DNA of 64,000 nt. Source: Trebonia sp963771985 (GTDB lineage Bacteria > Actinomycetota > Actinomycetes > Streptosporangiales > Streptosporangiaceae). Position 1 is the first letter of the stretch, and the number at the start of each line of letters is the position of its first letter. Where the stretch lies: assembly GCA_963771985.1 (NCBI GenBank), contig CAVYVO010000028.1, positions 124,001 through 188,000 of the forward strand, read 5' to 3'. Of the stretch, positions 34,475 to 42,425 are shown piece after piece. The notes beneath the pieces were generated by a model. That model worked only from the letters and a program-made list of their open reading frames with translations, made no database searches and was not told the origin of the DNA. The translations under genes and the position numbers were made by a program.

Positions 34475-35218
34475 GTGTTCGTCGAAAGCCTGTCGGTCGA
34501 GCGGGAACTGATCGGCGCCGGCGAATGGGATCAGTGGCCGTTCGACGTGCCCTGCGTGGCCGCGCTCGCCCGTGACGGCCTGGACCTGCGCCGCCCGGTC
34601 ACGTTTCTCGTCGGAGAGAACGGGTCGGGAAAGTCCACGCTGGTGGAAGCCATCGCCGAGGCGGCCGGACTGGACGCGCGCGGCGGGCGCGCCGGGCGCA
34701 AGTACGGGAACCAGCGGGAGAAGACACGGCTGGGTCAGGTGATGCGACTGGGTCTCACGCACCAGGGCACCCGGATGCGCACCGGGCCGCGCACCAAGCG
34801 CAGGGGCTACTTCCTGCGCGCCGAGACGCTGTTCGGGTTCGCCGAAGCGGTCTCGGGCCTGCCCGGCTACTGGGCAGAGGTCATCTCCGTGAAAAGCCAC
34901 GGGGAGGGGTTCCTGGTGGTCTTCAGGGATATGTTCCGCGAGCCCGGGCTCTACCTGATGGACGAGCCGGAGGCGGCGCTGTCGTTCAGCTCCTGCCTGC
35001 GGCTGGTCGCGCTCATGCACGAGCTAGGCGGCAGCGGCGCCCAGGTCATCTGCGCCACCCACTCGCCGCTCCTCGCGGCGACGCCGGGAGCGGACATCGT
35101 CGAGATCGGTTCCTTCGGGATCCGCCGGGTTACGTGGGACCGTCTGGACATCGTCGACCACTGGCGCCGCTACCTCAGCGACCCGAACGCCTACCTCCGC
35201 CACGTCATCGACCCCTGA
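34475..35218 (+). CDS. AAA family ATPase (SMC/OLD-like, single P-loop domain)
   Basis: ATPase of 247 residues from GTG 34475. Walker A is GENGSGKST (about residues 45-53), Walker B is LYLMDEPEAALS (about 156-167), and a switch His occurs in ATHSPLL. The fold is that of short ABC-like ATPases related to the RecF/OLD group. The central insert is basic (GRKYGNQREKTR). Such proteins are widespread, and their function is mostly unknown. It begins 12 bases after korB and may be read in the same transcript, but no functional link is evident. Confidence 0.8.
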   Translation: MFVESLSVERELIGAGEWDQWPFDVPCVAALARDGLDLRRPVTFLVGENGSGKSTLVEAIAEAAGLDARGGRAGRKYGNQREKTRLGQVMRLGLTHQGTRMRTGPRTKRRGYFLRAETLFGFAEAVSGLPGYWAEVISVKSHGEGFLVVFRDMFREPGLYLMDEPEAALSFSSCLRLVALMHELGGSGAQVICATHSPLLAATPGADIVEIGSFGIRRVTWDRLDIVDHWRRYLSDPNAYLRHVIDP

Positions 35219-35265
35219 CCCCTCTCCGCCCGGCCTCGCTCTTCCCCGGCTGGCATCCGGCGTGT

Positions 35266-35283
35266 GTCGATTGCGCAATCGAC
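35266..35283. repeat. Isolated GTCGATTGCGCAATCGAC palindrome
   Basis: Perfect 18-bp palindrome 47 bp after the AAA ATPase gene. It belongs to the same dispersed family as 30329-30418 and the end of the element at 35352-35597. It may serve as a transcription terminator or be a remnant of the repeat. Confidence 0.75.
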
Positions 35284-35351
35284 CCGCTCTAGGCAGCACA
35301 CCGGAACAGCCTGAGTTTGCGGCGTGTCGGGCACACCGCCCGTTTCACACC

Positions 35352-35597
35352 CTTATCTCCCGTTACGTGAAGCTCCGTTCCGCGGCATCCGCCGGGCTTT
35401 GAGTGCAGATTCCGGTGCCATGGCACCGGAAATCGCAATCAGAGCGGCAGGCCGCATGCACAACAGCCGCATTCCGGGCACCCCTGGCCGGGAACCGGCC
35501 GCAGAGGGCCAGTGAACCACATCACAGGCACCCGACACGCCGGAGAATCACCTTGTTTCGGAACGTTCCCCTACTGTGGTCGATTGCGCAATCGACC
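35352..35597 (+). repeat. Dispersed palindromic repeat element, copy B
   Basis: Second copy of the element at 6089-6479, in the opposite orientation. It begins CTTATCTCCCGTTACG and ends with the perfect palindrome GGTCGATTGCGCAATCGACC (35578-35597). The terminal ~90 bp agree closely with copy A. The interior is shorter and carries its own palindrome, TTCCGGTGCCATGGCACC plus GGAA (22 bp, near 35410-35432), instead of the 25-bp hairpin of copy A. No gene is in it; short frames here are rejected. Confidence 0.72.
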
Positions 35598-35614
35598 TGC
35601 AGGCTCCGCGCGCG

Positions 35615-36019
35615 TCAGCTCTCCGGGGCGGGTAGTTCCGTGGCGATCTCCCAGACGTAGCCGTCCGGGTCCTGGAAGTTGGCGGTGCGCATGCCCCAGG
35701 CACGATCCTCCGGGCCGTTCAGCAAGGTGACCTCCTTCTTCGCGAGCTCCGCGCATACCGCGTCGACGTCATCAACGATGATCGCGAACACATGCCGCGG
35801 CCCGTTTCCTGGCTTGCCCACGACCGCGGGCGAGATCAGCCTGCCCGCCTCGGACGACTTCGTCAGGAAGAGCATGGTGTTGCCAAGGTGGAACCCGACG
35901 TCGGTCGCGTCCTCGAACATGGGCTGTAGCTCGAAGACCTGCTGGTAGAACGAGCTGGACCGGCCGGTGTCCTCGACGAACAGTGTGATGGCGCCGATGT
36001 TCTTCTGCCAGTCGCTCAT
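35615..36019 (-). CDS. VOC family (glyoxalase/bleomycin-resistance fold) protein
   Basis: Protein of 134 residues with the vicinal-oxygen-chelate fold: two beta-alpha-beta-beta-beta units, ITLFVEDTGRSSSFYQQVF at the N-terminus and HVFAIIVDDVDAVCAEL in the second half, ending FQDPDGYVWEIA. The closing DPDGYVWE pattern and its Glu are typical metal-ligand positions of dioxygenase or lyase members. ATG 36019 follows GGAAGGGAAGC. The function cannot be narrowed to lyase, dioxygenase or antibiotic-binding protein from the sequence. Confidence 0.85.
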   Translation of the reverse strand: MSDWQKNIGAITLFVEDTGRSSSFYQQVFELQPMFEDATDVGFHLGNTMLFLTKSSEAGRLISPAVVGKPGNGPRHVFAIIVDDVDAVCAELAKKEVTLLNGPEDRAWGMRTANFQDPDGYVWEIATELPAPES

Positions 36020-36302
36020 CGATGTGCTTCCCTTCCGCGCATGCCGCTACCCCTGTGGTAGTTAGACCGCGGTTCGGCAGAAAACTCATCGGGCCGCGAA
36101 GACCTCGGCAAAATGCTCAACCGGCTCGATGCCACATTCACATGAAGACCTCACAGGGTCAGCGAGGCAATTCCGATCTCGAAGGGTTCCGGAAGAGTCA
36201 AGGCGGTGCTCTGTATGCGCTTTATAACCGTACCGGTACGCTCGGTAGTGGATTTTTGCGTTAATTGGCCGAACTTGGCCTGGCCACGTTGAGGATGGAA
36301 CC

Positions 36303-36474
36303 TGAGTGTGCTTATCCTCACTGAGTAGCCAGCTGATTTACAGCCAGAGGAGAGAGCTTGATGAGACCCAGGTGCACACTCACCCAGTGTAGGCAGGGGG
36401 TGACCTTTACGGGTCTCACCCGCTAGCCAAGGCGGTCCCGGCCAGGTGTTCGCAGCACGCGGCCGGGACCTTTT
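36303..36474 (+). promoter_or_regulatory. Structured leader with attenuator before the LysM-transglycosylase gene (candidate c-di-AMP riboswitch)
   Basis: Two long-range pairings cross each other, as in a pseudoknot: TGAGTGTGC (36303-36311) with GCACACTCA (36374-36382), and TGAGACCC (36362-36369) with GGGTCTCA (36411-36418). A perfect terminator hairpin follows at 36434-36474, and then the ribosome-binding site. Secreted Rpf and LysM hydrolase genes of actinobacteria are classic targets of the ydaO-type c-di-AMP riboswitch, which has a pseudoknot. I could not match the full consensus by eye, so the class is inference. Confidence 0.5.
36434..36474 (+). terminator. Intrinsic terminator in the leader (attenuator)
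   Basis: GGTCCCGGCC (36434-36443) pairs with GGCCGGGACC (36461-36470) and is followed by TTTT. It stands 28 bp before the ATG of the downstream gene, so it should act as an attenuator rather than end a preceding gene. Confidence 0.85.
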
Positions 36475-36502
36475 GTCGGACACCCTAGGAGGAAACCCCG
36501 AC

Positions 36503-37126
36503 ATGTCCATTATCCCTGTCGCCGGCATGGCCAAAGCCCTGATGGTGGTCACGATTTCGCTGCACCCAGGAGCGCACCACGCCCCCGCCAGCTACACCGT
36601 CCGCCAAGGCGATACGCTTTCGGCGATCGCGACCCAGGCCTACGGAAGCGCGGCCGACTGGCCCGCCATATGGTGGGCCAATCGCCACCAGGTGCCTAAC
36701 CCGAACACAATCGCCGCGGGCCAGCGGCTGTGGCTGCCGCCCAGCGGTCATGTGCCGGCGTGGATAGCCCGCGCCGCGCAGGCCGCCATCCCGGCGCCGG
36801 CGCCGGCGCAAGCCCAGACGGTGAGCGTCCCGCAGGCGGATCCGCCCGCCGCCACTCCGGTCTCTACCGCGGCCCCCGCGTCCTCGGGCGGGGCGGACTG
36901 GTCCGCCATCGCAGCGTGTGAGTCCGGCGGAAACTGGAGCACCAACACCGGCAACGGCTTCTATGGCGGCCTGCAGTTCACCGAGCAGACCTGGCTCGCC
37001 TACGGCGGCGGCCAGTACGCTTCCTCGGCGAACCTGGCCAGTGAGTCTCAGCAGATCGCCGTGGCCCAGCGGGTGCTGGCCGGCCAGGGCATCGGCGCCT
37101 GGCCGGTCTGCGGGGCCGGCGGCTGA
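36503..37126 (+). CDS. Secreted LysM / transglycosylase-like (resuscitation-promoting-factor-type) protein
   Basis: Probable cell-wall hydrolase of 207 residues from ATG 36503, which follows AGGAGGAAACC. A short hydrophobic N-terminus (VAGMAKALMVVTISL) could serve for export. A LysM domain follows (YTVRQGDTLSAIATQAYG to NTIAAGQRLWLPP, about residues 33-80), then an Ala/Pro-rich linker. The C-terminal transglycosylase-like/Rpf domain begins WSAIAACESGGNWSTNTGNG and continues GGLQFTEQTWLAYGG; the Glu in ACESGG is the catalytic acid. These proteins cleave peptidoglycan and stimulate regrowth. The structured leader suggests riboswitch control. Confidence 0.87.
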   Translation: MSIIPVAGMAKALMVVTISLHPGAHHAPASYTVRQGDTLSAIATQAYGSAADWPAIWWANRHQVPNPNTIAAGQRLWLPPSGHVPAWIARAAQAAIPAPAPAQAQTVSVPQADPPAATPVSTAAPASSGGADWSAIAACESGGNWSTNTGNGFYGGLQFTEQTWLAYGGGQYASSANLASESQQIAVAQRVLAGQGIGAWPVCGAGG

Positions 37127-37135
37127 GATCCGCCA

Positions 37136-37187
37136 GGCGGCACCTGCCTGCACCAGGTAGAACCTACCGGAGCAGGCAAGTGCCGCC
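37136..37187. terminator. Terminator hairpin between convergent genes
   Basis: Arms 37136-37151 (GGCGGCACCTGCCTGC) and 37172-37187 pair over 16 bp with one mismatch, and AGGTAG/CTACC inside the loop can pair further. It lies 10 bp after the stop of the LysM gene and also faces the end of msrA. It has no T-run, as is common in actinomycetes. Confidence 0.7.
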
Positions 37188-37238
37188 GTCCGGCAATCCG
37201 CCATCGGGCAATCCGCCATCAGGTGCCCGTGGTGTCAG

Positions 37239-37892
37239 CTAGGCCGGAAGGATGCCGACCGGGCAGCTCACGCCCGTGCTGTGGTTGGGGCAGTAGCCGT
37301 TCGGCACCTTGTACAGGTACTGCTGGTGGTAGTCCTCGGCGAAGTAGAACTCGCTCGCCGGGACGATCTCGGTCGTGATCTCGCCGTAGCCGTGCTCGGC
37401 GAGCTTCTTGCCGAACTCGGCCGCCGACCGCTCCGCGGCCGCGCGCTGCGCCTCATTCTGGTAGAAGATGACCGACCGGTACTGGGTGCCGGCGTCGTTG
37501 CCCTGGCGCATGCCCTGCGTCGGGTCGTGCGACTCCCAGAACACCTTGAGCAGCTGCTCGTAGGAGACCTTGCTCGGGTCGAAGACCACCCGCACCGTCT
37601 CCGCGTGGCCGGTCAGGCCGGTGCAGACCTCTTCGTACGTCGGGTTGGGCGTGTAGCCGCCCTCGTAGCCCACGGCAGTGGTGATCACGCCCGGCACCTG
37701 CCAGAACGTCTGCTCCTCACCCCAGAAGCAGCCAAGCGCGAACTCCGCGATCTCGCTGCCCTTCGGGTATGGCGGCTCCAGCGGCGTGCCGAGCACCTCG
37801 TGCCGCTCCGGCACGGGCATCGGCGTGCTCTGGCCCGGGAGCGCCTTCTCCGGGCTGACCATCTGCGACTTACGAAACCCGAAAATGCTCAT
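37239..37892 (-). CDS. msrA: Peptide methionine sulfoxide reductase MsrA
   Basis: Reduces methionine-S-sulfoxide in proteins and so repairs oxidative damage. The 217 residues from ATG 37892 (GGAGG lies six bases upstream) contain the catalytic FALGCFWGEEQTFW, the conserved VGYEGGYTPNPTYEEVCTG and the typical YHQQYL near the end. The resolving cysteines are probably in NGYCPNHSTGVSCPVG. An open frame runs to 38036, but that extension is not family sequence. It is the last gene of the long minus-strand series and is convergent with the LysM gene. Confidence 0.95.
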   Translation of the reverse strand: MSIFGFRKSQMVSPEKALPGQSTPMPVPERHEVLGTPLEPPYPKGSEIAEFALGCFWGEEQTFWQVPGVITTAVGYEGGYTPNPTYEEVCTGLTGHAETVRVVFDPSKVSYEQLLKVFWESHDPTQGMRQGNDAGTQYRSVIFYQNEAQRAAAERSAAEFGKKLAEHGYGEITTEIVPASEFYFAEDYHQQYLYKVPNGYCPNHSTGVSCPVGILPA

Positions 37893-38009
37893 CGTGCCTC
37901 CTTCGGATGTTTTCCGCGGAGCACAACCACTGTAAGGGTCGCGGTGTTCCGCGCTCCGGGCTCCCCTGTGGCGCGCTGTTAGAGGTCGGTGGCCCACAAG
38001 CCTCACAAG

Positions 38010-38036
38010 ATGAGGTCTGTGGCCCACTGACCTCAT
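38010..38036 (-). terminator. Small hairpin after the polyprenyl diphosphate synthase gene
   Basis: ATGAGGTC (38010-38017) pairs with GACCTCAT (38029-38036) around an 11-nt loop, 15 bp after the synthase stop. It could end that transcript ahead of msrA. The stem is short and there is no T-run. Confidence 0.4.
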
Positions 38037-38050
38037 ACCGACGGCGGGTG

Positions 38051-39151
38051 TCAGCCGGTGCGGGTGATGACGAAGTCACAGAGGGACTCGAAGGCCGCGC
38101 GGGCCGGGACCTCGGGAAGACGCGTTACCAGCGCGCGGGCATCGGAGATCCACGTCCGCACCGTGTCCCTGGCCTCCTCCAGCGCCGGGGAGGTGCGCAG
38201 CAGGGTCAGGGCCTCGGCGTGCAGCGCCGGGTCGGTGAGGTCCGCGTCCGACAGCAGGGACCGCAGGCGAGCGGCCTTCTGGGATGCAGCGGAGCCGCCA
38301 GAGGCAGCAGAGGCGCCAGAGGCAGCAGAGCCGCCAGAGGCAGCAGAGCCGCCAGAGGCAGCGGAGGCGCCGGATCCGCCGGAGGCATCCGCGGAGCGGA
38401 GCGCGTAGAGGACCGGCAGCGTCCGGACACCCTGCCGCAGGTCGGTCCCGGGCTCCTTGCCGGACTGGAGCGAGGTCGACGCCACGTCGAGCACGTCGTC
38501 GGACAGCTGCCAGGCGACCCCGATGCGCAGGCAGGCGTCGGCGATGAGTTCGGCCACCTCGTCGGGCGCGCCAGAGAACATCGCGCCGAACCGGCCCGAG
38601 GTGGCGATCAGCGACCCGGTTTTCTCCGTGATCACGTGCATGTAGTGGTCCAGCGGGTCCTGGCCAGGGCGCACGCCCACGGTCTCGGCCAGTTGCCCGT
38701 CCACGAGGCGGCTGAACGTCTCCGCCTGGATCCTGATCGCGTCCGGCCCTAGGTCGGCGAGGATCCGGGAGGCACGGGCGAATAGGTAGTCGCCCGCCAG
38801 GATGGCCACCGAGTTGCCGAACATCGAGTTCGCCGACGGATGCCCGCGCCGGATGACGGCCTCGTCCATCACGTCGTCGTGAAACAAGGTCGCCAGGTGA
38901 GTGAGCTCGATCGCGACCGCGGCGGGCACGATCCGCTTGTCCCGGCTGTCACCGAACCGGGCGGCCAGCAGCACGAGCATCGCCCGGAACCGCTTCCCGC
39001 CCGCCTCCATCATGTGCCGGGATACTTCGGCGAACATTTCGTCCCCGCCGAACGAGGTCTCGCGAAGCGCGGTCTCCACTAGTACCAGGTCGTCGGCTAT
39101 CTCGGCGGTGAGGCCCTCGTCAGCGAACTCGACGGGAACTGCGATGGTCAC
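38051..39151 (-). CDS. Trans-polyprenyl diphosphate synthase (menaquinone side chain)
   Basis: Condenses isopentenyl diphosphate onto an allylic diphosphate to make the long isoprenoid tail, probably for menaquinone since menG, a menJ-like gene and nuo lie just upstream on the same strand. The two aspartate-rich motifs are DDVMDEA (near residue 91) and DDVLDVA (near 218), with GGKRFRAML as the substrate-binding start. At 366 residues it is longer than usual because of a Ser/Gly/Ala insert of about 36 residues near 255-290, encoded by an 18-bp tandem repeat. It follows nuoN after 95 bp. The chain length (hepta-, octa- or nonaprenyl) cannot be told. Confidence 0.88.
   Translation of the reverse strand: MTIAVPVEFADEGLTAEIADDLVLVETALRETSFGGDEMFAEVSRHMMEAGGKRFRAMLVLLAARFGDSRDKRIVPAAVAIELTHLATLFHDDVMDEAVIRRGHPSANSMFGNSVAILAGDYLFARASRILADLGPDAIRIQAETFSRLVDGQLAETVGVRPGQDPLDHYMHVITEKTGSLIATSGRFGAMFSGAPDEVAELIADACLRIGVAWQLSDDVLDVASTSLQSGKEPGTDLRQGVRTLPVLYALRSADASGGSGASAASGGSAASGGSAASGASAASGGSAASQKAARLRSLLSDADLTDPALHAEALTLLRTSPALEEARDTVRTWISDARALVTRLPEVPARAAFESLCDFVITRTG
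38284..38393 (-). repeat. 18-bp tandem repeat encoding a Ser-Gly-Ala insert
   Basis: Imperfect units of GCAGCAGAGCCGCCAGAG (plus strand), coding for SGGSAA on the minus strand, run in frame through the polyprenyl synthase gene. The insert lies between the second aspartate-rich motif and the C-terminal helices, where a flexible loop is tolerable. The unit number is likely to vary between strains. Confidence 0.8.
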
Positions 39152-39246
39152 TCGAACTCCATGTCCTCGGCGCGCCTAACCCCAGCGTACGAACTCACCA
39201 GCATACGGAACCGGGAGCGACGAGCTGCACACCAGGGTACGGGACT

Positions 39247-40845
39247 TCACCGCACGAACAACTGGGTCGCCGCGTGGTTGGCCAGGCTCAGCACCGGCTC
39301 GGGCACGATCCCCAGGACGATCGTGGCCACCGCGCCGACCGCCACCGCGGTGCCGGTGAACAGTCCGGGCACGACGACCTCCGGGCCCTCCGGCACCGGG
39401 TCGCTGAAGAACATGAGCACGATCACGCGGACGTAGAAGAACGCGGCTACCGCGGACGCCACGACACCGACGATCACCAGCGGGATGGCGCCACCCGCGA
39501 TGGCCGCCTGGAAGACGGCGAACTTTCCGATGAACCCACTGGTCAGCGGGATACCCGCGAAGGCGAGCAGGAACAGCGCGAACAGGCCGGCCACCAGCGG
39601 CGACCGCTTGCCGAGCCCGGCCCAGCGCGACAGGTGGTCGGCCTCGCCGCCCGGGTCGCGGACCAGCGTGATGACGGCGAACGCCCCGACCGTGGTCAGT
39701 CCGTAGGCGGCCAGGTAGAACAGCGAGCCGGACAGCCCCGCCACCGACGCAGCGATCACCGCGGTGAGGATGAACCCCGCGTGCGCGATCGAGGAGTAGG
39801 CAAGCAGCCGCTTGACGTCGGTCTGCGTGATCGCGATCACCGCACCCACGACCATCGTGAGGATCGTGACGACCCACAGCGCGGGCCGCCAGTCCCAGGT
39901 GAGGTTGCCGAACGCCACATAGAAGACCCGCAGCAGCGCGCCGAAGGCGGAGACCACGACACAGGAGGCCATCAGCGCGGTGATCGGCGTCGGCGCGCCC
40001 TGGTAGACGTCCGGCTTCCAGCTCTGAAAGGGCACGGCGCCGATCTTGAACAGCAGGCCGACCCCGGTGAGCGCGATCCCGGCGTACAGCAGCGTGTCGC
40101 TGCCGGTGCTGCCGGACGCGGTGGACGCGATCGCGGCCAGCGACACGGAGCCGGAGTACCCGTACAGCATGGCGATGCCGAACAGGAAGAACGTCGAGGA
40201 GAACGCCCCGAGCAGGAAGTACTTCATCGCCGCCTCGTGCGACAGCAGGCGCCGGCGCCGGGCGAGCCCGCACAGCAGGTACAGCGGCAGCGACAGCACC
40301 TCAAGCGCCACGAACATCGTCAGCAGGTCGTTTGAGGCGGGGAACAGCAGCATGCCGCCGACGGCGAACAGGGTCAGCGGGTAGATCTCCGTGTGCACGA
40401 AACCGGCCAGCAGCCCCTCGCGCTCCTCCGGCGAGCCGGGCGCCGCGGCGGCCTGGCCGGCGAACTCCGACACGTCGTGCGAGGAGTCGGCGATCAGCAG
40501 CACGCTGACGATGGCCAGCACGAGGATCGTGCCCTGGATGAACAGGGTCGGCCGGTCCACGGCGACCGCGCCCATCGCCGCCACGTGGCCGGCGCTGCCG
40601 TGCGCGAAGATCGTCGAGGATCCGGCGATCACGCAGGTCCAGACGAAGGCGGCGGCGAGGCTGCCGAACGTGAGCACCAGGTGGACGCTGCGGCGCAGGT
40701 CCCTGGGCACGAACGCTTCGACGATCACCCCGACGATGGCCGCGCCGAACACGACCAGCATGGGCGCGAGCTGACCGTACTCGATGCTGGGCGCCGGAAT
40801 CGCCCCGGGGACGGCGGCAAGCGGGGCGGCAAGGACAGCGGTCAC
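39247..40845 (-). CDS. nuoN: NADH-quinone oxidoreductase subunit N
   Basis: Antiporter-like membrane subunit of respiratory complex I, 532 residues with about 14 helices. It helps move protons across the cytoplasmic membrane as NADH electrons pass to menaquinone. Characteristic segments are SHEAAMKYFLLGAFSS, FKIGAVPFQSWKPDVYQGAP (key Lys and Trp) and LLAYSSIAHAGF. It is the last gene of the nuo cluster, and its start overlaps the nuoM stop by 4 bases (ATGA-type). The polyprenyl synthase gene follows 95 bp later. Confidence 0.95.
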   Translation of the reverse strand: MTAVLAAPLAAVPGAIPAPSIEYGQLAPMLVVFGAAIVGVIVEAFVPRDLRRSVHLVLTFGSLAAAFVWTCVIAGSSTIFAHGSAGHVAAMGAVAVDRPTLFIQGTILVLAIVSVLLIADSSHDVSEFAGQAAAAPGSPEEREGLLAGFVHTEIYPLTLFAVGGMLLFPASNDLLTMFVALEVLSLPLYLLCGLARRRRLLSHEAAMKYFLLGAFSSTFFLFGIAMLYGYSGSVSLAAIASTASGSTGSDTLLYAGIALTGVGLLFKIGAVPFQSWKPDVYQGAPTPITALMASCVVVSAFGALLRVFYVAFGNLTWDWRPALWVVTILTMVVGAVIAITQTDVKRLLAYSSIAHAGFILTAVIAASVAGLSGSLFYLAAYGLTTVGAFAVITLVRDPGGEADHLSRWAGLGKRSPLVAGLFALFLLAFAGIPLTSGFIGKFAVFQAAIAGGAIPLVIVGVVASAVAAFFYVRVIVLMFFSDPVPEGPEVVVPGLFTGTAVAVGAVATIVLGIVPEPVLSLANHAATQLFVR

Positions 40846-42425
40846 GGCTGGCTTCCATTCTGGGCAGCTGCGGGGTGAGCGGGTACCGGATCAGTCGAAT
40901 GGACCTGGGACATCGTGGACTGGACCGCGGGGTTGATCACGTCGAGCACCGGCTTGGGATAGACGCCGAGCGCGATGATCAAGGCGGCAAGCGGGACCAC
41001 GGCCAACAGCTCCCGCGCCTTCAGGTCGGGCATCCCGGAGACGGATTCGGCCACCGGCCCGGTCATCGTGCGCTGATACATCCACAGGACGTAGATCGCG
41101 GCCAGAATGATGCCGGCGGTGGCGAAGGTGGCGGCCACCTTGTACCGCGTGAACGTTCCGGCCAGGACCAGGAACTCGCTGACGAACGTGTTGAGCCCGG
41201 GCAGCGAGAGGAGGGCGAGACCGGACAGCAGGAACAGCCCGGCGAGGACCGGCGCGACCTTCTGCACGCCGCCGTAGTCGGCGATCCGGTCCGATCCGCG
41301 CCGGACGATCAGGAAGCCGACGAGCAGGAATATCGCGCCGGTCGCGAACCCGTGGTTGACCATGTACAGCGTCGCGCCGGACTGGCCCTGCGTGGTGAAC
41401 GCGAAGATGCCGAGCACGATGAACCCGAAGTGGGAGACCGACGTGTACCCGATCAGCCGCTTCATCGAGGTCTGGCCGATCGCCACGATCGCCCCGTACA
41501 GGATGCTGATCACCGCCAGCGTGAGGATCAGCGGCGTGAAGTAGTGCGCGGCGGTCGGGAACAGCTCCAGGCAGTACCGGAGCATGCCGAACGTGCCCAC
41601 CTTGTCCATCACGCCGAGCATCAGCACCGCGGCCCCGGGCTGGGCGGAGAACGACGCGTCGGGCAGCCAGGTGTGGAACGGCCACAGCGGCGCCTTGATC
41701 GCGAACGCGATGAAGAACCCGAGGAACAGCCACTTCTGCACGGTGGACGAGAGAGTCACATGGACCAGCGTCGAGAACAGGAAGGTCCCGTGGTGCCCGG
41801 TGGCGGCGGACTGGCCCGCGTAGACGTAAAGCGCGATGACCGCGACCAGCATGAGCAGGCCGCCGAGCAGGCTGTAGAGGAGGAACTTCACCGCCGCGTA
41901 CTGCCGCGGCCCGACGCCGAACGACCCGATCATGAAGTACATCGGGATCAGCATGGCCTCGAAGAAGACGTAGAACAGGAATACGTCGGTGGCCGCGAAG
42001 ACCCCGATCATCATCGTCTCGAGGACGAGCATCAGCGCGAAGTACGTCTTAGCCGACCGCTTCGCGTTGTCCGCGTCGTGCCAGGACGCGAGGATCACGA
42101 ACGGCATCAGCACCACGGTCATGCCGATGAGCACGAGCGCGATGCCGTCCACCCCGACCGCGTAGTGCACGCCGAACTGCGGGATCCAGGAGTACTGCTC
42201 GGTCAGCTGGAAGGTCGGCCCCGACGTGTTGAAGCGGGTGGCCATCACGATCACCCAGACCAGCGTGATCGCGCTGAACGCCAGCGCCAGCAGCTTGACC
42301 AGCCGGGTCCTCGCCTCGACATCGGCGGGCGCGCTGTCCCGCGGCAGCGACGGGACGAGCACAAGGGCGATCGCACCCGCCAGCGGGATAGCGCCCGCCA
42401 CGGTCAGCCAGGGAAAGCCGTTCAT
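40842..42425 (-). CDS. nuoM: NADH-quinone oxidoreductase subunit M
   Basis: Proton-pumping antiporter-like subunit of complex I, 527 residues, with about 14 helices. Family residues include the Glu-bearing FFEAMLIPMYFMIGSFG, the broken-helix sequence IKAPLWPFHTWLPDA with the central Lys, and MKRLIGYTSVSHFGF. It stands between nuoL and nuoN with almost no spacing (nuoL ends at 42426, directly adjacent), so it must be part of the same transcript. No anomalies are seen. Confidence 0.96.
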   Translation of the reverse strand: MNGFPWLTVAGAIPLAGAIALVLVPSLPRDSAPADVEARTRLVKLLALAFSAITLVWVIVMATRFNTSGPTFQLTEQYSWIPQFGVHYAVGVDGIALVLIGMTVVLMPFVILASWHDADNAKRSAKTYFALMLVLETMMIGVFAATDVFLFYVFFEAMLIPMYFMIGSFGVGPRQYAAVKFLLYSLLGGLLMLVAVIALYVYAGQSAATGHHGTFLFSTLVHVTLSSTVQKWLFLGFFIAFAIKAPLWPFHTWLPDASFSAQPGAAVLMLGVMDKVGTFGMLRYCLELFPTAAHYFTPLILTLAVISILYGAIVAIGQTSMKRLIGYTSVSHFGFIVLGIFAFTTQGQSGATLYMVNHGFATGAIFLLVGFLIVRRGSDRIADYGGVQKVAPVLAGLFLLSGLALLSLPGLNTFVSEFLVLAGTFTRYKVAATFATAGIILAAIYVLWMYQRTMTGPVAESVSGMPDLKARELLAVVPLAALIIALGVYPKPVLDVINPAVQSTMSQVHSTDPVPAHPAAAQNGSQP

